Assembly: GCA_017441505.1 (NCBI GenBank)
Contig: JAFRXL010000027.1
Coordinates: forward strand, 1-61,092
Reading direction: 5' to 3'
Origin: Ruminococcus sp.
GTDB lineage: Bacteria > Bacillota > Clostridia > Oscillospirales > Ruminococcaceae
DNA: 61,092 nt
This document shows positions 44,158 to 53,880 of the stretch, piece after piece. The notes under the pieces are model-generated. The model searched no databases, had not been told where the DNA came from, and saw only the letters and a list, made by a program, of their open reading frames with translations. Position numbers and translations under genes: made by a program. Position 1 is the first letter of the stretch. Every line of letters begins with the position of its first letter.

Positions 44158-47124
44158 ATGTACAACAAATCTGATCGCCTTTGGAAAAAAGGCATAGCCG
44201 CTGCACTTGCTCTTACAATAATATGCGGTGCTGCACCATTCAGTCAGCTTGGCAGCAATACTGCTTTAAACGGCATAACTGCTGAAGCCGCAGAAACTTC
44301 ATCCGCATCAAAAAAATCATACATCGAACCTGTTTTCACTTTTAAACAGGATTATGATAATTACTGGGTAAATGCATTTATTCCTGTGAGTGATACCGAA
44401 GGTTTAAAAGTAACCATAAACGGTAAGGCAGTTCCGATATACTATTCAGAGGACGGAATCAACGCTCTTATCAAAACTGAACCTAAGAAAATGGGCGACG
44501 AATTTACTTTGACCGTAAAAAAAGATAAAAAGGTAATATCCGAAAAGAAAACCACTATCAAAGATATTGCAATGAATATCATCAACGCTGACGAAAATGC
44601 TCCCGAAGCTAAAGCTTTTAAATGGATGCTTCATTATGGTGCGGCAGCTCAGAACTATTTCAATTATAAAACAGATTCACTTGTTGATGCTGAAGTAACA
44701 AATACCCCGATACAAGGTATTCCGTCTTTAAACTCATGCAAATTCGACAATAAAGCAATGAACGAATATCTGAAAAGTATTGATGCACCTGTTGTTTACG
44801 ACGGAATGAGCATTATACTTGACGCTGATATTGGATTAAAAATATTGTTCAGTCCTGCTGAAAATGTCGACTTCAAAACAGCTGAAGAATACTTCTATAA
44901 AAAAATAAAATTCGCAGATTCTGATTACATAAAAGAAGTAAACGGAAATAAGTTCTGTATTGTAAAAAAGAACATTTCACTGTACGATGTTTATACAAAT
45001 TATTCATTACAAATTGGAAAAGCTTCAAGAAATGTAAGTCTTATGATGTATATAGCTAATGCTTATACTGAAAAAAAGGATACTGAAGAACATAAGAAAC
45101 TTAAAGAGCTTTTACGTGCACTTATGATGTACAGAAACTTCACATCCAACGTAAATTTAATTGACAGAAATATAGAGATCGAATACCCAAAGAGTGAAGA
45201 AGTTCCGGCAGTAACAACCTCAACCTCATCCCCTGTCATCACAACAACTCTGACTTCAACATCAGGTAACAGCATGGTAACTTCCACTACATCTAAATCC
45301 GATGATAAAACTCCGGAAAACATCACTACTACTGTGACTGCTGAAACAAAGGATGCTATAAATTTTGTCCCGACTAAAGACAAGGGCATATATATTTCAG
45401 ATTACTCATTTGATAAGGACGAAAACATATCCGCATACCACTTCAATGATCCGGATAAAATTTTATTAGTTAGGCACAACCCTACATATACACTCGGAAA
45501 AATAGTCGATACACATACTTTTGAAATTCTGAAGGAAATAAACCTTTCTAAAGAATATACACTATTTTCAGAAAATAATTATATACAAATATATAACAGA
45601 AACACAGAAACAACTGAATTCTATGATCCTTCATTCAATCTCGTACAGTCATTTAAACAAGAGGAAGGAAGCTATATTGTAGCTCATGATAATGATCTGA
45701 ACTATTTCGGTATCGAAAATTATAAAAATGGTGAAAAATATATTTATGATTTAAAAAATGATACAAGAATATCATTGCCGGAAGAATTAGCTAATGGCTA
45801 CATAAGAGGCTTCTGTGACGATCATTTTATAATCGGAACTAATGAAGATATGTATGCTTACTATCTTGACGGCTCTTATGAAATAACATATAATTCACCT
45901 GAAACTTATATGCCGGATTATTATAAATATGATATTATAAAAAATAAAAACAATATGACAATACAATCAACTACAACCGGAGAAAACATTTGTGTAGTTC
46001 ACGATACCGATAAAGATGAATATTTAACAGCATATTTAGGTGACCATTTCATAACAAATTCTAAAAGGAAATATATTACATTCTACGATCGTGTAAACAA
46101 CAAAAAAAGTCAGAAATATACACTCAGTGATTTCTATCTGATGAATGTTACCGATAATAATACTGTATTTGGTGTAGCAATAATGAACAACATAATGTAT
46201 TATGTCAAAATAGACCTCAGCGAGATCGATTACAATATTGACTGCACTATTGATATTCCGGAAAATAAAGAACCGGGCTTTGAAACTTACTTCAAAAAAC
46301 CTGAAACATCCGATCCTGAGCTCCGCTCACTTGTTGATGAACTGGACGAAAAATATAATGTTGCAGTTTCTTTTGAACTTGCTGATGATCTCGATCATTC
46401 TATAGATTACTATGATACAGATGATTTCACCGGTGATAAGGTCGCAATACTCAATGACATAAAGGATTATCTCAGTCTCTGGCCCGAAGATATATGCCGT
46501 GAGATAACCGGCGATCCTGATATGAAAGTCTGGATATATATATGTGATAGTATAACACCTAACGTTAATGATCCGGAAATAATAGAACCTGCGGCATACG
46601 TTACAAAGTACTTCGACACTCCAACTATGGTTACGACCGGTTTCGACAATAATACAGACCGTTTCCTCAATACTTTCTCTCATGAATTCATACATCTTCT
46701 TGATTACCAGCTTACATATGACCAAATTATGGAATGGGAAACTCTCTCTCCGGAAGATGCTTATATGTATTCTTATGCTAATTACTTCGGACTTGATAAG
46801 TACGTTGATTATTATTCCGGTGACACCGACATCTATTTTTCAAGAGATTACGGCCGCACAAATCCTGAAGAAGACCGTGCTACAATAGGTGAAGTACTGT
46901 TTGATTCATATGTTCAGGAAGCAAGAGCAAAGTCTCTTGACTTTGATGGCACAAAAGCTAAATGCGAAGCTCTTTGCAGATTCATCCGTGAAAATTATCC
47001 TTGCCTTGCTTCTGTACCTGTAGGCGAGCTTTACCTCGAAAAGGCTATGAATATGCAGGCTGAGGATTTCGTACCAATGAATTATGAAGATTACGATTAT
47101 AGCTATGGCTTCGGTCAGGGCTGA
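44158..47124 (+). CDS. large secreted protein with a C-terminal HExxH metalloprotease-like domain
   Basis: 988 aa. A signal peptide spans about residues 12-45 (AALALTIICGAAPF, cleavage near AEA). Residues 55-350 are unrecognised. Next comes a Thr/Ser-rich linker (about 352-405) typical of cell-surface or fibre-associated proteins, then a region with repeated Tyr/Asp-rich strands (410-700) that may be a beta-propeller. The C-terminal part has FSHEFIHLLDYQ, with H842, E843 and H846 of a zincin motif; a downstream third ligand is not certain. It may be a secreted peptidase or a peptidase-derived binding module. A 44-codon ORF follows 23 bases after the stop. No dockerin. Confidence 0.65.
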   Translation: MYNKSDRLWKKGIAAALALTIICGAAPFSQLGSNTALNGITAEAAETSSASKKSYIEPVFTFKQDYDNYWVNAFIPVSDTEGLKVTINGKAVPIYYSEDGINALIKTEPKKMGDEFTLTVKKDKKVISEKKTTIKDIAMNIINADENAPEAKAFKWMLHYGAAAQNYFNYKTDSLVDAEVTNTPIQGIPSLNSCKFDNKAMNEYLKSIDAPVVYDGMSIILDADIGLKILFSPAENVDFKTAEEYFYKKIKFADSDYIKEVNGNKFCIVKKNISLYDVYTNYSLQIGKASRNVSLMMYIANAYTEKKDTEEHKKLKELLRALMMYRNFTSNVNLIDRNIEIEYPKSEEVPAVTTSTSSPVITTTLTSTSGNSMVTSTTSKSDDKTPENITTTVTAETKDAINFVPTKDKGIYISDYSFDKDENISAYHFNDPDKILLVRHNPTYTLGKIVDTHTFEILKEINLSKEYTLFSENNYIQIYNRNTETTEFYDPSFNLVQSFKQEEGSYIVAHDNDLNYFGIENYKNGEKYIYDLKNDTRISLPEELANGYIRGFCDDHFIIGTNEDMYAYYLDGSYEITYNSPETYMPDYYKYDIIKNKNNMTIQSTTTGENICVVHDTDKDEYLTAYLGDHFITNSKRKYITFYDRVNNKKSQKYTLSDFYLMNVTDNNTVFGVAIMNNIMYYVKIDLSEIDYNIDCTIDIPENKEPGFETYFKKPETSDPELRSLVDELDEKYNVAVSFELADDLDHSIDYYDTDDFTGDKVAILNDIKDYLSLWPEDICREITGDPDMKVWIYICDSITPNVNDPEIIEPAAYVTKYFDTPTMVTTGFDNNTDRFLNTFSHEFIHLLDYQLTYDQIMEWETLSPEDAYMYSYANYFGLDKYVDYYSGDTDIYFSRDYGRTNPEEDRATIGEVLFDSYVQEARAKSLDFDGTKAKCEALCRFIRENYPCLASVPVGELYLEKAMNMQAEDFVPMNYEDYDYSYGFGQG

Positions 47125-47147
47125 TACATACAGATAGGAGAATTATT

Positions 47148-47282
47148 ATGTTAAATTATATAAAACCAGAACTCGATATTATTCATTTCGATAATGAGGA
47201 TGTTATTACCACTTCCGATCCTAACAGCGAGGTAAATTCCTCAGCTTACGTACCATACGATAACGAGACAAGTATCCACTGA
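47148..47282 (+). CDS. small peptide gene after the HExxH protein
   Basis: A 44-codon ORF starting MLNYIKPELDIIHFDNEDV and rich in acidic and Ser/Thr residues (ITTSDPNSEV). AGGAG is seven bases before the ATG, and 23 bases separate it from the upstream gene, so they are co-transcribed. Short proteins with a KPELxxIxFxxEDVITTS pattern are familiar to me from clostridial genomes but have no known function. No secretion signal and no Cys. A precursor-like or protease-partner peptide is one idea. Too short for usual gene calling. Confidence 0.6.
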   Translation: MLNYIKPELDIIHFDNEDVITTSDPNSEVNSSAYVPYDNETSIH

Positions 47283-47343
47283 TAACATTTGCCTCCTCGC
47301 TTTGTCTGAATATTTATAATATCTCAGACTTAAAATATTAAAA

Positions 47344-47377
47344 AGCTCCGTATGTGAAATTTTTCATGTACGGAGCT
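47344..47377 (+). terminator. hairpin after the small peptide gene
   Basis: AGCTCCGTATG pairs with TGTACGGAGCT, with further inner pairing (TGAAA/TTTCA). The T-tail is poor (ATTCTATCT). Confidence 0.55.
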
Positions 47378-47395
47378 ATTCTATCTCATAAAATA

Positions 47396-47434
47396 CAAAA
47401 AACTTGCCGCATGAAAAATGCAGCAAGTTTTGTA
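47396..47434 (-). terminator. terminator of the MBL-fold gene
   Basis: On the minus strand ACTTGC-T-GCAT and ATGC-G-GCAAGT pair over five bases, followed by TTTTTTGTATTTT. The perfect flanking A/T runs make it usable in both directions. Confidence 0.7.
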
Positions 47435-47441
47435 TATACTA

Positions 47442-48062
47442 TTATATTTTTATAACGACCTTTATTTCACTGTCTACCAGTTTACGGAAATTTTCGCCGT
47501 CCTCCGGACTGCCTGTAACACTTCCATAATGTATCGGCACAGCATACTCAGGCTTGATGATATTTGCAAGCTTTGCAGCTTTCTTGAAATTCATAGTATA
47601 TGTACCTCCGACCGGAAGCATTGCAATATCACACTTTACACCTTGATTCTCTGATGTAATATCAGTATCTCCGGCAATATAAATTCTTCCGTTATCTGAG
47701 CTGTTTATTATATATCCTACCCAGCCATTTGACTTTGGATGAAATGGTTTAAGCTTATTATATGCCGCTACAGTCTCAATACTTATCCCAAGCACCTCTA
47801 TTTTGTCAGAAACAGAAACTCGCACAACTTCAAGTCCCATTTCATCGACTTTTTTCATACCCTCAGGACATACCAACACTGTTTCAGGCTTCATGACCTT
47901 TTTGATGTCATCAGGAGAAAAATGGTCGTAGTGACTATGAGTGATAAGTATTATGTCAGCATCGTGACTTTCGTCTGTTATCCTGAAAGGGTCAATATAA
48001 ATGACCTTCTTATCGTTTATGCGGATACTGCTGTGGGTGTTTACTGTTATAAAATCAAGCAT
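47442..48062 (-). CDS. MBL-fold metal-dependent hydrolase, UlaG-like
   Basis: 206 aa. Metallo-beta-lactamase motif ITHSHYDHFSPDD at about 36, then YIAGDTDIT and a final VPIHYGSVTG ligand region. Length and order match the UPF0173/UlaG-like hydrolases. Substrate unknown. 17 bp upstream of it is the acylphosphatase gene in the same direction. Confidence 0.87.
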   Translation of the reverse strand: MLDFITVNTHSSIRINDKKVIYIDPFRITDESHDADIILITHSHYDHFSPDDIKKVMKPETVLVCPEGMKKVDEMGLEVVRVSVSDKIEVLGISIETVAAYNKLKPFHPKSNGWVGYIINSSDNGRIYIAGDTDITSENQGVKCDIAMLPVGGTYTMNFKKAAKLANIIKPEYAVPIHYGSVTGSPEDGENFRKLVDSEIKVVIKI

Positions 48063-48079
48063 TTTTTACATCTCCTTTT

Positions 48080-48349
48080 TCATTTTACTTCAAATTCATA
48101 GTCCCCGTGAACAGGGATATTTTCAGCTTCCATACGTTCGATACTGCCCCATGAATGATTTTCAAGAGCTTCTATCATATCCTCTATATCACGCACAGTT
48201 CCCTCGGCTTCCATTTCGACTGCACCATTATCAAGATTTCGCACCCAGCCGGAAATACCTAATCGGCGTGCAGTATTTTTTGCTTTCCAGCGAAAACCAA
48301 CGCCCTGCACATAACCGTAGAAAATAATATGTCTGCGGATCTTATCCAT
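48080..48349 (-). CDS. acylphosphatase
   Basis: 89 aa. FYGYVQGVGFRWKAKNTARR contains the phosphate-binding loop with its Arg, and GWVRNLDNGAVEMEAEG holds the catalytic Asn. It hydrolyses acyl phosphates such as acetyl phosphate or carbamoyl phosphate. Start at 48349 by AGGAGG five bases upstream; a longer frame to 48397 runs into the preceding gene. Confidence 0.92.
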   Translation of the reverse strand: MDKIRRHIIFYGYVQGVGFRWKAKNTARRLGISGWVRNLDNGAVEMEAEGTVRDIEDMIEALENHSWGSIERMEAENIPVHGDYEFEVK

Positions 48350-48368
48350 TTTCTCCTCCTGCATCAAG

Positions 48369-48908
48369 CTATCTTTTTCTTTTGAATTTCGGAGCAAGAC
48401 GTTTTATATATGTATTATATATAAGGTCGAGATCAATATCGTAAAGAATGAACAGTATATTACAAAGTCCGAGAATGAAATATTCCCCGTATTTACCGTA
48501 TTCATGCAACTCATCGACCATCTGGTCAAGTCCGAAAATATACACCGTGACAAAAAAATACCCAAGTATACAGCTATTGAAAACTGCAAATTTTACTATC
48601 CAGCTTATAAGCTTTGGTCTCAGCTTTATTATGTACCGCCTTAGTATCGGATAATGTCCGAAAAACATAATGAATATCAAAGCTGCTTCTTTGTCAAAGG
48701 TTATTATCATAGACAATAAACTTACTGATATGTAGGTCATCACAGCCCAGCTGCTGCTGACCTCTATTGCTATCATCATCATGAGTATACCAGCTATCGC
48801 CGGAAGCAAAAGATACAGTGCAGGCAATATTCCTGCAAGGAACATAGTAACAAGACATAAAGCTGAAACTATTCCGCCCAAAGCCACACGATAGCTTATG
48901 TCCCTCAT
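48369..48908 (-). CDS. unrecognised integral membrane protein
   Basis: 179 aa with about five hydrophobic helices (residues 8-30, 33-50, 54-68, 75-85, 100-125) and a basic C terminus. The start YRVALGGIVSALCLVTMFLAG resembles ECF-transporter S components and DUF2232-like proteins. No certain family. Lies between an SDR gene and the acylphosphatase in one direction. Confidence 0.75.
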   Translation of the reverse strand: MRDISYRVALGGIVSALCLVTMFLAGILPALYLLLPAIAGILMMMIAIEVSSSWAVMTYISVSLLSMIITFDKEAALIFIMFFGHYPILRRYIIKLRPKLISWIVKFAVFNSCILGYFFVTVYIFGLDQMVDELHEYGKYGEYFILGLCNILFILYDIDLDLIYNTYIKRLAPKFKRKR

Positions 48909-48923
48909 ATGAATTTCTCCCCT

Positions 48924-49676
48924 TTAAAACTTTTTCTTTGCTTGCTGGACGTTGTAAACTAATGCTGAAAGAAGCTTATTCGGAATAAATCTCTGTCCTA
49001 TCGCAGCAGCCTTTGCTGTCAGCCCCGGAATAGCAAAGAATTTTCCGGCAAGTGCCTTTTCGAGTGCATATTCAGCTGCGTAGCTTGCGGTTATAGGCTT
49101 TGCACTGAAGCTTACTCCAGCACGATTATTAAAATTAGTGTCGACAGGTCCCGGACAAAGCACTGTTATCGTTACATTTGATCTTTCACGGCGGAGCTCT
49201 TCATATATAGCAAGAGAAAGTCTTAAAACGTAGTTCTTGGATGCATAATATGAGGAAAGCAGAGGACCGCTCATGAATCCGGCTACTGATGCTACATTCA
49301 GAATAATACCTTTGTCACGTTTTTTGAAGTCACGCAGAAACAGTTTTGTCAGAATATGGAGTGCTGTAATATTGACGTTTATCATGTTGAGCTCATCTTC
49401 AAGGTCAGTCTCGTCGAATCTTCCGAATATACCGTATCCGGCATTATTTACCAGCATATCAATATTTTTGTCACGGCAAAACTCATATACCTTTTTTACC
49501 TGCTCACGGTCGGCAAGGTCGGCAGCTATTATTTCAGTATTTCCGAGATACTCTTTCATTTTCAGAAGTACTTCTTCATTTCTGCCTGTAAGGATAAGTT
49601 CCCAGCCACGCTCGCTGAGTTTTTCTGCCATTTTTTTGCCTATACCAGATGTTGCTCCCGTTATCAATGCTTTCAT
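48924..49676 (-). CDS. short-chain dehydrogenase/reductase
   Basis: 250 aa. NAD(P)-binding TGATSGIGKKMAEKL, NNAGYG, catalytic Ser in LNVASVAGF and YYASKNYV with Tyr and Lys. It belongs to the classical SDR branch close to DltE-like proteins. Substrate unknown. Adjacent to a DHHW/MBOAT pair in the same direction. Confidence 0.9.
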   Translation of the reverse strand: MKALITGATSGIGKKMAEKLSERGWELILTGRNEEVLLKMKEYLGNTEIIAADLADREQVKKVYEFCRDKNIDMLVNNAGYGIFGRFDETDLEDELNMINVNITALHILTKLFLRDFKKRDKGIILNVASVAGFMSGPLLSSYYASKNYVLRLSLAIYEELRRERSNVTITVLCPGPVDTNFNNRAGVSFSAKPITASYAAEYALEKALAGKFFAIPGLTAKAAAIGQRFIPNKLLSALVYNVQQAKKKF

Positions 49677-49694
49677 AAATTAACATCCTTTCTA

Positions 49695-50825
49695 TTATTT
49701 ATTCAGTAATTCAAACAGATCACTGCTGCTCATGCTGTTTACGCCCATTATAAAAAGAGTCTGCTCATAAGAATCAACATTAACTACACTGCTCAAAGGA
49801 ACTCTGAGTGCTTCCGGTGAAACAACAGCTATCTCACTGTAATGCTGAGTAAGGAATGGTATAAAGCAGTCACCGAACTTATCCTTTATAACGAGCAGTT
49901 TCCTATTATTATTAACTGTTGTTTTAATATTCAGATACGGTTTTGTTTCTCCCATATAAACATCATACTTGTATGGAGAATCAAGTCGTTCCTTATCACA
50001 AAGCTTTAGCTTCTCACGCTTTCCGCTGTTATTATAGCTAACGCAGCTTTTTATTTTATCACCGCTTATACATTTGTAGATGTCTATTGTATCTGGGACA
50101 ATATCTTTATACTGTGTGATGTCATACAAGTCTCCTCTGAAATCAAAGTCAACGTGTTCAACTGTATATTTACTGTAAGGTATCGGACTGAATCCAAGCT
50201 TCTGTATGACCGTTTTATACACACAATAAGCTCCGTATGTCGTCCACTTGTTGTCATTTCTGTAATAGATGTAATTCTCGTTGAGCATCTTCAATATATT
50301 ATACGCATCTATCCTGCGTATATCCGCCGACAAACTATTATAAAATGATGTTATCTGACGGTTTTCTATATTTTTCTGATAGTACTGCGGGAATTCATCG
50401 CCGTAAACTCCGGATGAAGTAGGTACACATACAAAGTATGCAGCACTGCTGTGATCTTCACAGAATTTGTTTATCAGCTCTGCACTTTTATCAGTCGTGT
50501 CTCTTTTCTCAGCACTCATATCCAGCAATCTGTCTCCTGATACATAAACTCCGTTGACTATACTTTCGCTTACAAGAGTACTGAGTTTTGCACTTCCTGC
50601 AATAAAGCGGTCTCTGAAAGGAAAATGATCCGTAAAATACTTTTCGGCATTTTTAGTCAGCTCACCGTCAGCTGCATCAGATATGCTGAACTCCGGTGTA
50701 TCAGCAAGTTCACGGTTTTCATTTTCAGAGAAAGCTTTTTTGTTCCCGAATACAAAGAAAATACCAAACAGTATCATAACGCCGAGAACAAGTACAGCAG
50801 TTATTTTGCTCATATTTTCAGCCAA
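49695..50825 (-). CDS. DHHW/AlgX-like cell-surface polymer acetylation protein with altered motif
   Basis: 376 aa. One N-terminal membrane anchor (VLVLGVMILFGIFFVFG), NRELADTPEF, YFTDHFPFRDRFI and LLVIKDKFGDCFIPFL, all typical of the SGNH-type DHHW partners of MBOAT acyltransferases. The name-giving motif (normally YxRTDHHWT) reads YYRNDNKWT, so both His are lost. Start: TTG at 50825 with GGGAGGG upstream; the ATG at 50813 is too far from it. Located 14 bp after the MBOAT gene. Confidence 0.78.
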   Translation of the reverse strand: MAENMSKITAVLVLGVMILFGIFFVFGNKKAFSENENRELADTPEFSISDAADGELTKNAEKYFTDHFPFRDRFIAGSAKLSTLVSESIVNGVYVSGDRLLDMSAEKRDTTDKSAELINKFCEDHSSAAYFVCVPTSSGVYGDEFPQYYQKNIENRQITSFYNSLSADIRRIDAYNILKMLNENYIYYRNDNKWTTYGAYCVYKTVIQKLGFSPIPYSKYTVEHVDFDFRGDLYDITQYKDIVPDTIDIYKCISGDKIKSCVSYNNSGKREKLKLCDKERLDSPYKYDVYMGETKPYLNIKTTVNNNRKLLVIKDKFGDCFIPFLTQHYSEIAVVSPEALRVPLSSVVNVDSYEQTLFIMGVNSMSSSDLFELLNK

Positions 50826-50839
50826 TCATTTTCCCTCCC

Positions 50840-52219
50840 TTACAGTTTCATCAGTATCATTCCGGAACTTCCGCTGTACGAGATCATTACTGTACATACT
50901 ATCAGTATCCCTGTTACTGCTATCGGAGAAAGAATACTAAAAGCTGTGCTGAGCTTATTCTTTCCCGACCTCATCAGCATATTTCTGAACAAGCTTGTAG
51001 ATGTATACAGTCCTATCAGAAGAATAACTATATAAGATTTCAGCAAATACAATGAGATCGTATCGGCAAATATTCTGTTGCCTCCCAGCATTGCAAGAAG
51101 ATACCTGAAAGCTCCTGAAAAACTTTCCTCTGCTAAAAATACAGTACATACAGCCGCTATCAGGAAAGTATATATCACTCCTGATATGACCATGATCCTT
51201 CTTTTGTCAAGTCTGCTCTCTATGGTAATGGCTGTACCGATAAGAATTCCCCATATAAATCCGTTCATACTGAATGTATACCAGAAGCCGAATACTCCCC
51301 ATACCGCAATGAATACTCCTTTTCTTGCATACATATTCTTTATGTTTCTTGAAACAGGTCTCGTAACATACTTCCTGAACCAGTGAATAACATCGATATG
51401 CCATCTTGCTGCAAAATAACGTATCTTATTGCTTGACATGGGGTAGCTGAAGCTCTTAGGCAGTCTTACTCCGAAACAGTAGCTAATCCCCACACCCATA
51501 TCCGAAAAGCCTGACAGTGTAAAATACAGACATAGTATATATGCGGTTATACCTATCCAAGCTGTAAGTGCCGAAAGCTCACCATAATCCACACGTCCTA
51601 CCGCAGTATAAAGCATATAGAGATTATCAGCAGCAATTATCTTTTTAGCAAGTCCCTTTACAAATATAGTAAAGCCGACCCCCATTTCGTACAAACCGTC
51701 CTTACGCTCCCTTACTGCTTTATTAAAGCTTCCGTACCTCATTACAGGACCCATGATAAGTCTCGGGAAAAAGATGATATACAAAGCAAACCTCAGTACA
51801 TTTTTATCAGACTTCATCTTTCCTGTATAAACATCTATAAGAGTGCCTATAGCAGAGAGCGTGAAAAATGAAATTCCAAGCGGAAAGAAACCATTTGGCA
51901 CTCCTATACTTGATAATAAGCTGACAAAATATTTAGTTCTGAATATCAATATAGCCGTGAGGTCGAAGCAGACTGCCGCTGCAAATGGTATGGACGCAAT
52001 CTCTTTTCGCTCGCTGAACTTATCTATAGTCCGCAGAGCAATATAGTTGACTGCAACATATACAAGGATAAATCCAAGGAACCAGAGATTTATCATGCCG
52101 CAGAAAATAATGCTCAATATAAGCAGAGTTTTTTCACGGTGTTTTGTCGGAGTTACATAATAAAGCAGTATCGATACAGGCAGAAAAATGTATATGAACA
52201 AAAGACTGCTATATAGCAT
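50840..52219 (-). CDS. MBOAT-family membrane O-acyltransferase (AlgI/DltB-like) with altered active-site motif
   Basis: 459 aa, about ten helices. FFPRLIMGPVMRYGSF, RWHIDVIHWFRKYV and the long C-terminal membrane region define the family, which moves acyl groups across the membrane to surface polymers. The usual WHGASWxFIIWGLYHG stretch reads WYTFSMNGFIWGILIG here, so the conserved His is Tyr. Together with the altered DHHW partner this suggests a changed reaction or loss of it. The start overlaps the end of rnmV; ATG at 52219 has better spacing from GGAGGAG than that at 52222. Confidence 0.82.
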   Translation of the reverse strand: MLYSSLLFIYIFLPVSILLYYVTPTKHREKTLLILSIIFCGMINLWFLGFILVYVAVNYIALRTIDKFSERKEIASIPFAAAVCFDLTAILIFRTKYFVSLLSSIGVPNGFFPLGISFFTLSAIGTLIDVYTGKMKSDKNVLRFALYIIFFPRLIMGPVMRYGSFNKAVRERKDGLYEMGVGFTIFVKGLAKKIIAADNLYMLYTAVGRVDYGELSALTAWIGITAYILCLYFTLSGFSDMGVGISYCFGVRLPKSFSYPMSSNKIRYFAARWHIDVIHWFRKYVTRPVSRNIKNMYARKGVFIAVWGVFGFWYTFSMNGFIWGILIGTAITIESRLDKRRIMVISGVIYTFLIAAVCTVFLAEESFSGAFRYLLAMLGGNRIFADTISLYLLKSYIVILLIGLYTSTSLFRNMLMRSGKNKLSTAFSILSPIAVTGILIVCTVMISYSGSSGMILMKL

Positions 52220-52808
52220 CATTCTCCTCCTTCAATTCCTTCACCATCTGTTCAAGTCCGGCACTGTCTGTCATAGTACAAAGAACATCTACAAGTGCAG
52301 ATGCTGACATAAGTGAGGGAAGTCCGAGTTTCTTCTGCAATTTCACTCTGAGTTCACTGCTGCACTTTCCTCCGCTCAGTCCGAGCTCGTATAAAGTCTG
52401 CTTTGTTATATCAGACCTTTTACCTCCGGACGAAGCGGTGATACCGGCTTTTCTGAATGCTTCAAGCAATATATTCGTATCTATGCCTTCAACTCCGAGC
52501 TTGCCCTCTGCTGACGGCTTTTCCTTACGTTTTTCCTTTCCGAATATATCGGGGATATACACGTTCAAGACCTTGCCTTCTGGCACAGCTCCCTTTATAT
52601 ATCCACGTATTTTTCTTCCGGCACTGTCCGAATCGGTCAGGATTATTATACCCGTTTTTTTAGCATAATATCTTATAAGTCCGAGCTTTTCCTTGTCACG
52701 GAATATCCTGAATCCGTTGGTAACTATAATTATGCCGTCAATTACAGAATCGAGCTTTATCTTATCATATTTTCCCTCAACTATTATTGCCTGATCTATT
52801 TTTATCAT
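52209..52808 (-). CDS. rnmV: ribonuclease M5 (toprim domain)
   Basis: 199 aa. Toprim motifs AIIVEGKYDKIKL and IILTDSDSAGRKIR; C-terminal helical domain. RNase M5 finishes 5S rRNA in Firmicutes. The lysine-rich insert EKRKEKPSAEGK (about 100-111) is typical. Ten bases after holA. Confidence 0.88.
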   Translation of the reverse strand: MIKIDQAIIVEGKYDKIKLDSVIDGIIIVTNGFRIFRDKEKLGLIRYYAKKTGIIILTDSDSAGRKIRGYIKGAVPEGKVLNVYIPDIFGKEKRKEKPSAEGKLGVEGIDTNILLEAFRKAGITASSGGKRSDITKQTLYELGLSGGKCSSELRVKLQKKLGLPSLMSASALVDVLCTMTDSAGLEQMVKELKEENDAI

Positions 52809-52818
52809 CTTATCACCA

Positions 52819-53880
52819 TCAGTTCTTAGTCATCAGCATTTTAGTAAGCATTTGTTCCAATACTATCTTCTCATCACCGCTTGTGGAATTGAGCTGTTCA
52901 GATGTATCACGTATAATGCGTATGCAGGCTCTCAGGCGGCGTATACTTATCCTCTGACCATTTCTGTAAAGCTTATCAATAATGAATGAACGGCTGAAAT
53001 ATCCGAAATCCCTGATGACAGTTTCAGCATTCAGTCCGGACTGTCTTGCAAGCTGTACTCTGTAGAGGTCGAGGAAAGAATTGGTAATATTGGCAAGCAC
53101 AGAACCTCGGTTATCCTTATCCTGCATAAGGTCATCAAGAGCCTCAAAAGCTTTGCGTCTATCAAAAGCAGCCACCGCATCAGCAAGCTTGAAAACGTTT
53201 ACATCACTCTGATGATGCACCATGCTGTCTATCATTTCAGACGTTATTTCACGTCCGGCAGCATATGCACATAACTTGTCAATTTCATTTTTAATGGTCA
53301 GTGGGTCGGAAAGGCATATCTCAGCTATAAGACGTGCGTTATCTATAGATATAGCTCCGCCCCTCGCAGAAACACTCGCAGCGATCTCCTTTGCAAGCTC
53401 CTGCGGAGTTTTAAGTGCAAACTCAACTACAGCTCCGGTTTTTGAAATAATATCGGCAATCTTTTTATTCTTGTCTGATATAACACGTCCGCCGGCTTTT
53501 CTGTCGTACTTTGTCTTGACCTCAAATCCGGTTATATTGAAGATCATTACAGTCTGAGAAGGCACATTTTTAAGAGTATCGATCACCTGCTTAGTGACCT
53601 CCTCTCTCTGTTCCTCGCAGTTATAGTCGTTGACAAGAATACAGTTGTACTCCGACATCATCGGCATCAGCTCAGAAATGTCACGCAGCTCGGAGGGATC
53701 AAGATTCTTGCCGGCAATGCGGTTAAGTGCGAACTCCTCATTATCTCCGACTGCCGCTTTTATTATTTTCTTTGTGAGCTTTTCAACTCCGCTGACATCA
53801 GCTCCGTAAATATAATAAAGGTTCTGCAATTCGCCTTTTTTGAGCTGAGTTTCTATCTTTTTTGCGTCAATATACGGCAT
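52819..53880 (-). CDS. holA: DNA polymerase III delta subunit
   Basis: 353 aa. It opens clamp for the clamp loader. N-terminal LYYIYGADVSGVEKLTKKII (AAA+-like fold), EFALNRIAGKNLDP and ISIRRLRACIRIIRDTSEQL near the C terminus match HolA. Stop/start contact with comEC and rnmV neighbours. Confidence 0.88.
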   Translation of the reverse strand: MPYIDAKKIETQLKKGELQNLYYIYGADVSGVEKLTKKIIKAAVGDNEEFALNRIAGKNLDPSELRDISELMPMMSEYNCILVNDYNCEEQREEVTKQVIDTLKNVPSQTVMIFNITGFEVKTKYDRKAGGRVISDKNKKIADIISKTGAVVEFALKTPQELAKEIAASVSARGGAISIDNARLIAEICLSDPLTIKNEIDKLCAYAAGREITSEMIDSMVHHQSDVNVFKLADAVAAFDRRKAFEALDDLMQDKDNRGSVLANITNSFLDLYRVQLARQSGLNAETVIRDFGYFSRSFIIDKLYRNGQRISIRRLRACIRIIRDTSEQLNSTSGDEKIVLEQMLTKMLMTKN

